This document shows, piece by piece, positions 52,235-60,229 of a DNA stretch of 64,000 nt. The stretch spans positions 1 through 64,000 of the forward strand of contig NZ_JAFBBE010000012.1 of assembly GCF_016907015.1 (NCBI RefSeq), written 5' to 3'. The first letter of the stretch is position 1. Every line of letters begins with the position of its first letter. This stretch comes from Oceanisphaera litoralis (GTDB taxonomy: Bacteria > Pseudomonadota > Gammaproteobacteria > Enterobacterales > Aeromonadaceae). Below the pieces are notes generated by a model that made no database searches, was not told the DNA's origin, and saw nothing but the letters and a program-made list of their open reading frames with translations. The position numbers and the translations under genes are program-made.

Positions 52235-52840
52235 TCAATCGGCGAAGGTTTTTCGCCCCATGAAGGAATGGCTGAGGGTGTTGCCGTCGACCAGATCCAG
52301 TTCGCCGCCGATGGGCACACCGTGGGCGATGCGGCTGACGCCAACGCCATGGCTGCGGGCAATATCGGCAATGAAATAGGCGGTTGCTTCCCCTTCCACC
52401 GTGGGGTTGGTGGCCAGGATCAGCTCTTCGAACGACTCCGTTGCCAGCCAGTCGGCCAGGTTATCCAGCCCCAGCTCTTCCGGTCCTACCCCGTCGAGCG
52501 GCGACAGATGGCCCATCAGCACGAAGTAACGCCCCTGATACTGACCGGTCTGCTCGATGGCCACCACATCGGCCGGGCTTTCGACGATACAGAGCTGGCC
52601 GCTGATGGCCCGCTTGGGGTTGGCACACAGCGGACACACTTCTTCTTCGGTGAAAGTGCGGCACTGGCGGCAATGGCCAATCTTCTCCAATGCCTGATCC
52701 AGCACATGCGCCAGGCGACGGCCACCGGCACGCTGACGCTCCAGCAGGGCAAAGGCCATCCGCTGGGCCGACTTGGGACCCACACCGGGCAGCACTTGCA
52801 GGCTCTTGATCAATTCATCCAACAGGGGGCTAAAACGCAT
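52235..52840 (-). CDS. recR: Recombination protein RecR
   Basis: The 201-residue protein works with RecO and RecF to load RecA at gaps. An N-terminal helix-hairpin-helix ([13 protein letters not shown]), a C4 zinc finger (Cys57, Cys60, Cys69, Cys72), a Toprim domain ([14 protein letters not shown], near residue 83) and a C-terminal Walker B-like segment are all present. It is last in dnaX-ybaB-recR, though an attenuator-like hairpin lies 40 bases upstream. Confidence 0.96.
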   Translation of the reverse strand: MRFSPLLDELIKSLQVLPGVGPKSAQRMAFALLERQRAGGRRLAHVLDQALEKIGHCRQCRTFTEEEVCPLCANPKRAISGQLCIVESPADVVAIEQTGQYQGRYFVLMGHLSPLDGVGPEELGLDNLADWLATESFEELILATNPTVEGEATAYFIADIARSHGVGVSRIAHGVPIGGELDLVDGNTLSHSFMGRKTFAD

Positions 52841-52880
52841 GGGGTCACTCGGGAGATAAAAGCAGGAAACACGGGGAACA

Positions 52881-52913
52881 GAAAACAGAAAGCCGGGATC
52901 TTATTCCCGGCTT
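52881..52913 (-). terminator. Hairpin between ybaB and recR (possible attenuator)
   Basis: On the minus strand AAGCCGGGA, a six-base loop and TCCCGGCTT are followed by TCTGTTTTC. Its T-run is broken, so partial read-through to recR is likely. Confidence 0.5.
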
Positions 52914-52929
52914 CATACAGGCAGCTGCC

Positions 52930-53259
52930 TTAAAACGGCATCTTGAAGCCCGGGGGCAGTTGCATGCCGCCGGTCAGTTCGCCCATGCGGCTCTTGTTCT
53001 GCTCTTCTACGCGGCGCACGGCATCGTTAACCGCGGCGGCCAGCAAGTCTTCGAGCAGTTCCTTGTCATCCTGCAGCAGGCTTTCGTCCAGCTCGACACG
53101 GCGTACCGAGTGGCTGCCCGCCATGGTGACCTTAACCAGGCCGGCACCGGCTTCGCCTACAACTTCCAGCTGGGCCAGCTCTTCTTGCAGCTTCTGCATT
53201 TTTTCCTGCATCTGCTGGGCCTGCTTCATGATATTGCCCATTCCACCTTTACCAAACAT
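52930..53259 (-). CDS. ybaB: Nucleoid-associated protein YbaB/EbfC
   Basis: The 109-residue protein matches the YbaB family (E. coli 109): [22 protein letters not shown] (split), [21 protein letters not shown], and a C-terminal Met/Gly/Pro-rich tail. It forms tweezer-like dimers that bind DNA. Placement between dnaX and recR is the usual one. AAGGTGG-type sequence precedes the start. Confidence 0.95.
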   Translation of the reverse strand: MFGKGGMGNIMKQAQQMQEKMQKLQEELAQLEVVGEAGAGLVKVTMAGSHSVRRVELDESLLQDDKELLEDLLAAAVNDAVRRVEEQNKSRMGELTGGMQLPPGFKMPF

Positions 53260-53299
53260 ACATGCTCACTCTTGATTAATGGATAAATAAAGCCCGACG

Positions 53300-55795
53300 C
53301 TACAGCGCCATGGGCTCGATACTGTCGGTGTCGAGCACCGCCGCGAAACGCGATATGAAAAATTGTACCGCATCATCGGCCTCGATTTCATCTTTGGCGC
53401 GTGCGGTCGCCGCCTGATACAGCAATTGTTCGATTTCGAACGGGGTTTCCCCCCCCTGCTCGCCTATCTCTACCTGCAAACCGACCGGCGTCGACAGCTG
53501 GCCATTGATGGCCGCCTCCAGTTCCTGACGGGTCTTGTCGGTCAGCAGATGACGGTGCGCCGGACGCAACCAGAGCCGCCAGAGAGTCTCGTTGCGCTCC
53601 AGGGTACTGTGCATCGCCAGCTGACGCAGCAGACCACCCAGCGGCAGTTGTGCCACCAGCCGGGTCCATTCGTCCTCGGCTTCGGGCAGCAGGCTCGCCG
53701 CCTTCAGGGGCTCGGGACCCGGTTGAGAGGGAGCCGCCGTTGCCCGAATTCGGGATGAGCCGGGCCTGGGGGTGGATGCCGGCTTGTTCGCGGTACTGGC
53801 GGCCTGGGTCGGTGTCACCGCCGGCTGATGTAATGATCCCGCCGGACGGCCGACCGATGACGTCGGCGTGACCGTGACCGCCTGCTTGACACTGGGTACC
53901 CCCGTTGGCCGGGCAGCGACCGGTTCATCCTGCCAGGGCGGTGTATCCTCGTCATCCCAGGGCATGTCGTCATAGGCGTCGAGCGGCGGCAGTTCTTCTG
54001 CCCCGGTCATGACCCGAGCGTCGGGACGGCCACCGCCCTGCTCTGGCATCGAGGAGCCATTCGGCTGAGTCGGGCTCGGAGCAGGATGGGCAGAAGCCGG
54101 CATCATCGGGGGCCGAGGAACGGGGGCCGCCGATCTGGTCGGCGGCACCGCAGACAGGGTTCTGGCGGTGGCCTGATCTGGCGCGGGCCCGGTTTTCTCC
54201 GGACCTTGGGTTTTCTCCGGGCTCTGGCTACGCAACCGGTTTCGGGTTTGCAACAAGCGGCGAAGGCGGGCGACGTCGGCCGCCGCCTCGTCGATGACGA
54301 TACCGTCTGTCGGCGCCAGGGCCGCGGGTGGCCGTTCAGCCGGAGGCGCTGCAGCCGTCGCTTCTGCCGCTGGCACAGGCGCAGACGAGTTCGACGTCAC
54401 CGGTGAAGCGGTCGGTGAAGACAAGGCCGCTTCGTCCGGCATCGGCGCCTGCGGAGCATTTTTCTGCTCCTGAGGCTGAGGCTGAGGCTGGGGCTGGGGC
54501 TGGGGATGGGGATGGGGCTGTGCAGCATGGCCCAGGCGCCCCGCTTCGCTCAGAATTTCGTCCTGCTCCTGCCACAATCTGGCCGCCATGGCGTCATCTT
54601 CATCCACGTCTTGCGGCGCGGGGGCAGATGCTGGCGGCTCAGGCTTTTTTACGGCGGAGGCTCCGGGCCCGTCAAGCGCCACTCGCGGAGCAGCCGCGCC
54701 GGGGGTCGTGGCAACCGGCGTCTCGGGACAAAATGCCAGGGTACGCAACAGCGTCATTTCCAGCGCCGAGCGGCCATCGGGGGCGAAAGGCAGATCTTTG
54801 CGGCCCTGCAGGCAAATCTGGTAATAGAGCTGTATTTGCTCGGCCGACACCAGCGGCGCCAGCCGATTGAGCTCGGCGGCATAAGGCGACGGGGGCGCCG
54901 GTACCACCTGGGCCAGCGCCAGCTGGTGCCAGAAGCCGATCAGCTCCTTGTGAATTTGATCGTAATCCGGGCCCATGGCTGCCAGCTGGGCCACCCGTGC
55001 CAGCAAGGCCTCACCCTCTCCGGCCAGCACCGCCTCGACCAGCGCCAGCAGCTGGCTGCGGTTGAGGTTGCCCAGCATGGACTCGACCCGTTCCAGCCTG
55101 ACCTCACCATTACCGAAGGCCAGCGCCTGATCGGTCAGGCTCAGGGCATCCCGCAGGCTGCCGTCGGCGGCGCGCGCCAGGGCGGCGGTCGCTTCGGGTT
55201 CGAACGGAAGCTGCTCCTGCTGCAGAATATGATGCAGCTGACCGTCGATAAGCGCAGGCTCCAGACTCTTCAGGTGGAACTGCAGACAGCGAGACAAGAT
55301 GGTGATCGGCAGCTTCTGCGGATCCGTGGTGGCCAGCAGAAACTTGACGTGGGGCGGCGGCTCTTCCAGGGTTTTCAGCAGCGCATTGAAGCTGTGCCGA
55401 GAGAGCATGTGCACTTCATCGATCAGATACACCTTGAAGCGCCCGCGCGACGGCTGATACTGCACGTTGTCCAGCAGTTCGCGGGTGTCTTCCACCTTGG
55501 TGCGACTGGCCGCATCAATCTCCAGCAGGTCGATGAAACGCCCCTGCTCTATTTCCAGACAACTGGCGCATTGGCCACAAGGCTCGGAGGTGATGCCGGT
55601 GTCGCAGTTCAGCGCCTTGGCCAGCAACCGGGCGATGGAAGTCTTGCCGACCCCCCGGGTGCCGCTGAACAGATAGGCATGATGCAACCGCCCCTGTGAC
55701 AGGGCGTTGACCAGCGCGGTCAGCACATGTTGCTGCCCCACCACATCGGCAAAACGCCGGGGGCGCCATTTTCTGGCGAGGACCTGATAACTCAT
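53300..55795 (-). CDS. dnaX: DNA polymerase III tau (and gamma) subunit DnaX
   Basis: The 831-residue tau is the clamp-loader ATPase that links the polymerase core and helicase. Walker A GTRGVGKTS is at 45-53, the zinc Cys64, Cys73, Cys76, Cys79 match E. coli numbering, DEVHMLS is near 126, and TILSRCLQF near 168 carries the arginine finger. Domain III ends near 370; then a long Pro/Ala/Gln linker (about 380-650, including PQ repeats from hexamer DNA) precedes the tau-specific domains IV and V. It is longer than E. coli tau (643) mainly in this linker. A -1 frameshift at codons 382-384 would yield gamma (385 residues). Confidence 0.95.
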   Translation of the reverse strand: MSYQVLARKWRPRRFADVVGQQHVLTALVNALSQGRLHHAYLFSGTRGVGKTSIARLLAKALNCDTGITSEPCGQCASCLEIEQGRFIDLLEIDAASRTKVEDTRELLDNVQYQPSRGRFKVYLIDEVHMLSRHSFNALLKTLEEPPPHVKFLLATTDPQKLPITILSRCLQFHLKSLEPALIDGQLHHILQQEQLPFEPEATAALARAADGSLRDALSLTDQALAFGNGEVRLERVESMLGNLNRSQLLALVEAVLAGEGEALLARVAQLAAMGPDYDQIHKELIGFWHQLALAQVVPAPPSPYAAELNRLAPLVSAEQIQLYYQICLQGRKDLPFAPDGRSALEMTLLRTLAFCPETPVATTPGAAAPRVALDGPGASAVKKPEPPASAPAPQDVDEDDAMAARLWQEQDEILSEAGRLGHAAQPHPHPQPQPQPQPQPQEQKNAPQAPMPDEAALSSPTASPVTSNSSAPVPAAEATAAAPPAERPPAALAPTDGIVIDEAAADVARLRRLLQTRNRLRSQSPEKTQGPEKTGPAPDQATARTLSAVPPTRSAAPVPRPPMMPASAHPAPSPTQPNGSSMPEQGGGRPDARVMTGAEELPPLDAYDDMPWDDEDTPPWQDEPVAARPTGVPSVKQAVTVTPTSSVGRPAGSLHQPAVTPTQAASTANKPASTPRPGSSRIRATAAPSQPGPEPLKAASLLPEAEDEWTRLVAQLPLGGLLRQLAMHSTLERNETLWRLWLRPAHRHLLTDKTRQELEAAINGQLSTPVGLQVEIGEQGGETPFEIEQLLYQAATARAKDEIEADDAVQFFISRFAAVLDTDSIEPMAL
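54470..54520 (-). repeat. Hexamer tandem repeat in dnaX linker
   Basis: GCTGAG, GCTGGG and GATGGG units run in tandem on the plus strand and encode alternating Pro with Gln or His in the tau linker. Confidence 0.7.
54644..54664 (-). promoter_or_regulatory. Programmed -1 frameshift site of dnaX
   Basis: The slippery heptamer A-AAA-AAG occupies 54650-54644 in the frame GTA AAA AAG (codons 382-384). Ten bases upstream is GGAG, an internal Shine-Dalgarno as in E. coli. In the -1 frame the next codons are GCC and TGA, so gamma would end Val-Lys-Lys-Ala. GC-rich DNA after the site could form the stimulatory stem. Confidence 0.85.
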
Positions 55796-55801
55796 CGTCG
55801 G

Positions 55802-56347
55802 TTAATGACCGTCAAACTGAACCAGGCTGCTCACCCGGATGCCCATATTGTTCAGTCGCTGCAAGCCACCCAGGGCCGGCAGGGCAATCACGAAAGCCGC
55901 GTCCTGCACTTCACCGCCACAGCGGCGCACCAGCTTGACCGCCGCTTCCACCGTGCCGCCGGTGGCCAGCAAATCGTCGATGATCAGCACCTTCTCGCCG
56001 GGCGCAATAGAATCCACATGTATTTGCAGCCGATCCTGGCCATATTCCAGATCATAAGCCACTTCAATCACTTCACGGGGCAACTTGCCGGGTTTGCGGG
56101 CCGGGATAAATCCTACCCCCAGCGCCGCCGCCACCGGGGCACCGAAGATAAAACCGCGGGCCTCGGTACCCAGCACCTTGGTGATACCGGAATGACGATA
56201 CAGCTCCACCAGGGTATCAATGCTCGCCTTGAACGCCGCGGCGTTCTCCACCAGGCTGGTGATATCGCGAAAAACGATGCCTGCTTTAGGGTAATCGGGA
56301 ATGGAGGCGATGCTGTCGGCAATCAGTTTCAGGGTTTCTTGTTTCAT
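55802..56347 (-). CDS. apt: Adenine phosphoribosyltransferase Apt
   Basis: The 181-residue enzyme salvages adenine to AMP using PRPP. The PRPP loop [13 protein letters not shown] is near residue 121-133, [17 protein letters not shown] near 57, and [13 protein letters not shown] near 16. Its length and the order apt-dnaX-ybaB-recR match E. coli. It ends six bases before the dnaX start. Confidence 0.96.
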   Translation of the reverse strand: MKQETLKLIADSIASIPDYPKAGIVFRDITSLVENAAAFKASIDTLVELYRHSGITKVLGTEARGFIFGAPVAAALGVGFIPARKPGKLPREVIEVAYDLEYGQDRLQIHVDSIAPGEKVLIIDDLLATGGTVEAAVKLVRRCGGEVQDAAFVIALPALGGLQRLNNMGIRVSSLVQFDGH

Positions 56348-56417
56348 AATAAACGGGCAGCCTTGTTAGGCCCGAACACGGCGCGGGCATGGCATATAAG
56401 GTTGAATGGCGGCTAGC

Positions 56418-56810
56418 TTAGGGCCTAGTCTGCTTCAATGCAACCGCCGGGGGCTCGGGCACCAGGGGTAAGCGTAAAAACCACAGTAGCAGGGCCACAA
56501 ATGTCAGCGCCAGCCCCACCTTGACCGGCCACAGAGGCACGATATAAATGGAAAAACCGAAGCTGAGCGCCATCATTCCCAGGGCCCGGCGCCGCACCCG
56601 GGCACGCAGGCCGCGGTGAGTCTGCCAGTCGCGGATCATGCCGCCAAACCAGGGGTGATTCACCAGCCAATGGTGTACCCGAGGCGACGACTTGCCAAAC
56701 AGAAATGCCGACAACAAGACGAAAGGCGTGGTGGGCAGCACCGGCAGAAACGCCCCCAGCACCCCCAGCCCCAACGAAACACTGCCAAGCAGGGCAAACA
56801 ATACGCGCAT
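56418..56810 (-). CDS. ybaN: DUF454 inner-membrane protein YbaN
   Basis: The 130-residue protein has three or four transmembrane segments and matches DUF454/YbaN: FLPVLPTTPFVLLSAFLFG, SSPRVHHWLVNHPWFGGMIRDWQ (split) and a C-terminal hydrophobic pair. The start at 56810 follows AAGGAGGG. It precedes apt-dnaX-ybaB-recR as in E. coli. The function is unknown. Confidence 0.9.
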   Translation of the reverse strand: MRVLFALLGSVSLGLGVLGAFLPVLPTTPFVLLSAFLFGKSSPRVHHWLVNHPWFGGMIRDWQTHRGLRARVRRRALGMMALSFGFSIYIVPLWPVKVGLALTFVALLLWFLRLPLVPEPPAVALKQTRP

Positions 56811-56820
56811 AAGGCCCTCC

Positions 56821-56865
56821 TTACTCTTCACTTGCTACTCTTCACCTGCCACTCTTCACCTGCCG
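56821..56865. repeat. TACTCTTCACCTGCC tandem repeat
   Basis: TACTCTTCACTTGC, TACTCTTCACCTGCC and CACTCTTCACCTGCC lie in tandem. The words match the run beside hrpA at 32862-32909. Confidence 0.65.
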
Positions 56866-56959
56866 AGCATAGCAGGATACCGCGGCCACGGGGAGCCAAA
56901 GCCGTGAGCCGCCGTCGGGCAAGAGACCGGTATCACGGAACCGCCTTCCCCGCGCCGAG

Positions 56960-58369
56960 TCAGGGCTCCATACCGACACTAGGCGCCCGCTCCTGCGCCC
57001 TCGGCTTGAGCCCCAGGGCAAACAGCAGCAGACCCGAAAGCAGAATCACCACGGTAATCACCAGCAGCTTGCTGTAACTGTGCTCTACGCCGAACAACGG
57101 GCCTATCAGATCGAGCCGACCGCTTTTTTCCAGAAAATAAAGCACGGCGCCGGCAAGGGCCACGGCAAAATTGACCACAAAGCTCCAACGGGCCACCTCG
57201 CGTCCGGCCAGTATGCTGAACAGTATCACCGGGGTCAGCGCCAGCGAGGCGGTGCCGCTGACCGCCACCGCATCAAACAAGTCCTTGCTGCCGACAAACA
57301 CCAGTATCAGGCCGCCCAGGGCGAACAGCGCCATGGCCAGCCGACCGCTGGCGGCGGAGGGACGTCCCAACCCCATGTCCATCACCAGCAGCTTGGATGC
57401 GCTGGACAGAGTCGAATCCAGGGTGGAGGCGGCGGAAATGACCAGCGCCAGCCCCAACACCAGCATGGCCGGGGTGCCGAGCAACCGCTGCAGCGTAAGC
57501 AGCACGTCCTTGTCTTCTCCGCCCTGCAGGCCGGCAAACACCCCGAGCAGGCCGAAGGCCAGGATCAACAAGGCCGACAGCCAGAAGGCATGCATAAAAC
57601 TGCGCCTGGTGGTGTCCCGGTCGGCGATAAAGCCCCGATCCGTCATCACGGGGTCATGCAAGGGGTAACTCAGCACCTGCAACAGCGCCACCAGCAGCAG
57701 TATCCAGCCCGGATTGTTTAATGCCGGGCTGCTGGTCAGCACGCCTTGCCAGTCGAACAAGGGATGCAGCAGCGCCATGCCGGCCAGCAGCACGATGAGT
57801 ACCATAAGCAACCCCATCTGCAGCACATCGGTACGCAACGAAGCCCGCAGGCCGCCGGTCATGGAATAGATCAGCGTCAGCCCGGAGACCGCCAGAATAG
57901 CCCCTGTGTAAGCGCCGGAGCCCGCCACCCCGAACACCATGCCCACCACCAGCAGGTTGGCGAACACCTCGGTCAACAGCCGCAGAGAGATCAGCAGATT
58001 GAAACAGCCGCTGCCCACCCGGCCGAAACGAGCCACCAGAAAGCCCTGTATATTATGTACACCGTGGCGATAACGCAGCCGGTCGACAATCAGCCAGCCG
58101 GTGAGAAAGGAGCCGTAATAGGCGGCATAGGCCAGAGCTCCGGCAATGCCATAGACATAGCCGAGAATGGCGGCGTTCAACAGGGAGCGGGCAAAAATCC
58201 AGGTGGTCACCTGGGAGAAGGTCAGCGTCAGCAGCCCGGGCTGAGCGCCCTGCTCGTCCAGCCCGGAAAAAAAGCCGTCGGCGGTACGCACCCGAGGCGC
58301 CAGCAGCAGGCTCAGCAGCCCTACCCCGGCAAGCATAACGATGAGTATGGACACGGGAAAGTCGGCCAT
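56960..58369 (-). CDS. Sodium:solute symporter family protein
   Basis: The 469-residue protein has about 13 transmembrane helices and matches the SSS family. GFFSGLDEQGAQPGLLTLTFSQVTTWIFARSLL (split) is TM1 with its sodium site, and ISAASTLDSTLSSASKLLVMD near 310 carries the TM8 Ser/Thr sodium ligands. The substrate is unknown. AAGGAGATCTG precedes the ATG, an excellent Shine-Dalgarno. It follows the His-rich gene after 66 bases and could be the third gene of the cytochrome cassette operon. Confidence 0.88.
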   Translation of the reverse strand: MADFPVSILIVMLAGVGLLSLLLAPRVRTADGFFSGLDEQGAQPGLLTLTFSQVTTWIFARSLLNAAILGYVYGIAGALAYAAYYGSFLTGWLIVDRLRYRHGVHNIQGFLVARFGRVGSGCFNLLISLRLLTEVFANLLVVGMVFGVAGSGAYTGAILAVSGLTLIYSMTGGLRASLRTDVLQMGLLMVLIVLLAGMALLHPLFDWQGVLTSSPALNNPGWILLLVALLQVLSYPLHDPVMTDRGFIADRDTTRRSFMHAFWLSALLILAFGLLGVFAGLQGGEDKDVLLTLQRLLGTPAMLVLGLALVISAASTLDSTLSSASKLLVMDMGLGRPSAASGRLAMALFALGGLILVFVGSKDLFDAVAVSGTASLALTPVILFSILAGREVARWSFVVNFAVALAGAVLYFLEKSGRLDLIGPLFGVEHSYSKLLVITVVILLSGLLLFALGLKPRAQERAPSVGMEP

Positions 58370-58435
58370 GCAGATCTCCTTATCATCTGGTCAGTCGTCT
58401 GAACGGTGTTGATAGGTAAAGCCTTTTACGCCTCT

Positions 58436-59176
58436 TTAGCCCGGCAACGCCTCCAGTTCGGCCAGCCAGTCATCCACCGAAATCGCCAGCTGGCCGGTGA
58501 TCTCCAACTGGCGGTCTTCGAAGATGTCCTGGTCCGGGTGCAGCCCCTGCCAGTGCTCTATCACCGCGTCCCTGTGCCGGATCAGCGCCTCGATGTGGGG
58601 CCGGAACAGCACCAGCATGTTGCTCAGCCAGATATTCACCGGCCAGGACGGACTGGCATGATCGATAACGAAGCGGTCCAGCAGGGATATCACCGCCTCG
58701 GCCGGATACCAGCTTTCGTCGGTCACCCAGCGGTTGCAGGCGAACAGACCGGCGGGATATCCCCAAGCGTCCATGGAAATGGCGATCAGATGGGCGATGG
58801 CCTGCTCTCCCCCGGGCCAGGGTTCACTGGCCCGGGGATAATCCAGCATTTTCAGCTGCGCGGGAATGCCCGGCCCGCGCAGAAAGGTATGGAAGTGGCC
58901 GTGCTCCACCCCGCCGCCGCGATGGGCATGGTAGTAATACTGACTGTGGCTGCCTTTATCGAAGACATCGTCGAGCGGGTAATGGGTCATCTCGAAAAAA
59001 GTGCCCTGCCCCTTGAGCACTTCCCCGACGATATTGACCCCGCCTCTGGTCATCACCCGGTAACATTCCCGAATGCGGGCGCCGGCCTCACGCATCCGCT
59101 GTATGGTCTCGGGCGTCAGGCTGGCCGCCACCGGTGGTACCAGTTCGGGCAAGGGCCGAAGTGTCATTGCGGTCAT
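58436..59176 (-). CDS. His-rich protein of unknown function (possibly DUF6969)
   Basis: The 246-residue soluble protein is not one I recognise with certainty; its pattern recalls DUF6969. The most striking part is HAHRGGGVEHGHFHTF at residues 83-98, five His and one Glu in a metal-site-like array, preceded by EMTHYPLDD. Conserved-looking Trp/Tyr segments follow (AIAHLIAISMDAWGYP, NRWVTDESWYP), and the last 60 residues are helical and acidic. AAGGAAGCCT precedes the ATG at 59176. It starts eight bases after the Cys-repeat cytochrome stop, so the two are co-translated. A metalloenzyme or metal chaperone acting on the cytochrome is a reasonable guess, not a finding. Confidence 0.65.
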   Translation of the reverse strand: MTAMTLRPLPELVPPVAASLTPETIQRMREAGARIRECYRVMTRGGVNIVGEVLKGQGTFFEMTHYPLDDVFDKGSHSQYYYHAHRGGGVEHGHFHTFLRGPGIPAQLKMLDYPRASEPWPGGEQAIAHLIAISMDAWGYPAGLFACNRWVTDESWYPAEAVISLLDRFVIDHASPSWPVNIWLSNMLVLFRPHIEALIRHRDAVIEHWQGLHPDQDIFEDRQLEITGQLAISVDDWLAELEALPG

Positions 59177-59184
59177 AGGCTTCC

Positions 59185-60060
59185 TTACCGGGACTTGACG
59201 GCGCAGGGATTTTTCGCCGCACAGGGGTTGGCAGAACAAGGGTTGGCTGCACAAGGGCTCTTCACCGCACAGGGGTTGACCGCACACGGACTTTTCACCG
59301 CGCAGGGATTAGCCGCGCACGGGCGCTTTACCGCACACGGATTTTTAGCCGCGCAAGGGTTGGCTGCACAAGGACTCTTGGCGGCACAGGGATTAAAAGT
59401 AGCCTGCTCCGTTTGTACATAGGCCACCAGAGCCGCCAGCTCTTTCGAGTCCCAGGCAAGGGGCCGGGATGCCATGGGGGCGACCATGCAAATCTGGATC
59501 ATCTCATCCAGATGCACCTGGCTCAAACCAAACTGACCCTGCGCCATCGCCACCGGATGGGGATAGGCCATGGCGAAACTGCCCTGGTACATCTGCTGCC
59601 CCTGGTGACAGCTGCTGCATGCCAGGCCATTGCTGCTCAGGCTGGTGTCGTTGAACAGCGCCTGCCCCAGGGTCACCAGTTCGGCCTTGTCGCCCTGGTA
59701 GGGCTGATGGCCGTCCGGGCGCTGCACGGCTTTGGCGGCACAGGGATTGACCGCCGCCGGTTTGGCCGCACAGGGGTTCTTGCTCTCGCAGGGGTTGGCC
59801 GAACACGGATTAGCCGCACACGGACTCTTCACCGCACAGGGGTTCTTGACCGCGCAGGGGTTAGCAGAACAAGGGTTGGCGGCGCAGGGATTGGCGGTGC
59901 AGGGCTTCTTGCTCATGGCTATCGGCGGTACACCAGTGGCGCCCGACTCGACGGCCTGCACCGGACCCGATAACGCCAGGGTCAGCAAGGAGGCCGACAC
60001 CAGGGCGGCAACGGGAGAAAGACGAAAGTGACATTCGGACCGGGGATGAGATCGATGCAT
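59185..60060 (-). CDS. c-type cytochrome with NPCAA-type Cys repeats
   Basis: The 291-residue protein has a signal peptide (SPVAALVSASLLTLALSGPVQA), an N-terminal block of ten PC-centred repeats (52-110: NPCAA, NPCSA, NPCAVK), a cytochrome c domain with heme site CSSCH at 148-152 and axial-Met candidates in CMVAPMASRPLAWDS (191-205), then twelve more repeats (223-290). Cys recurs every five to eight residues, 22 in all beyond the heme pair. It is therefore periplasmic or secreted and could bind many metal ions. The start at 60060 has GAGG upstream and gives the signal peptide. It leads the cassette with the His-rich gene and symporter. Cu or Fe handling is inference. Confidence 0.8.
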   Translation of the reverse strand: MHRSHPRSECHFRLSPVAALVSASLLTLALSGPVQAVESGATGVPPIAMSKKPCTANPCAANPCSANPCAVKNPCAVKSPCAANPCSANPCESKNPCAAKPAAVNPCAAKAVQRPDGHQPYQGDKAELVTLGQALFNDTSLSSNGLACSSCHQGQQMYQGSFAMAYPHPVAMAQGQFGLSQVHLDEMIQICMVAPMASRPLAWDSKELAALVAYVQTEQATFNPCAAKSPCAANPCAAKNPCAVKRPCAANPCAVKSPCAVNPCAVKSPCAANPCSANPCAAKNPCAVKSR

Positions 60061-60229
60061 GATGAGGTTCCTCAAGATAAGTTCGTCCATGAAAGGCTCG
60101 GGGTAAAGCAGGTCTTGCCGATGGGTACCGTCGCAACAGGCTCCCCGGTTATTACAGACCGACGAACATTTTTGTCCCTCGCTCACCTCAGAATAGCCTG
60201 ATTAACGCAGAGCAGAGGCCTGGCGCCAT

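Noticed and set aside
60061-60229. ECF-type promoter upstream of the Cys-repeat cytochrome
   Set aside because: Several GGAACC/CGTC-like words occur, but no pair at proper spacing could be defended by eye.
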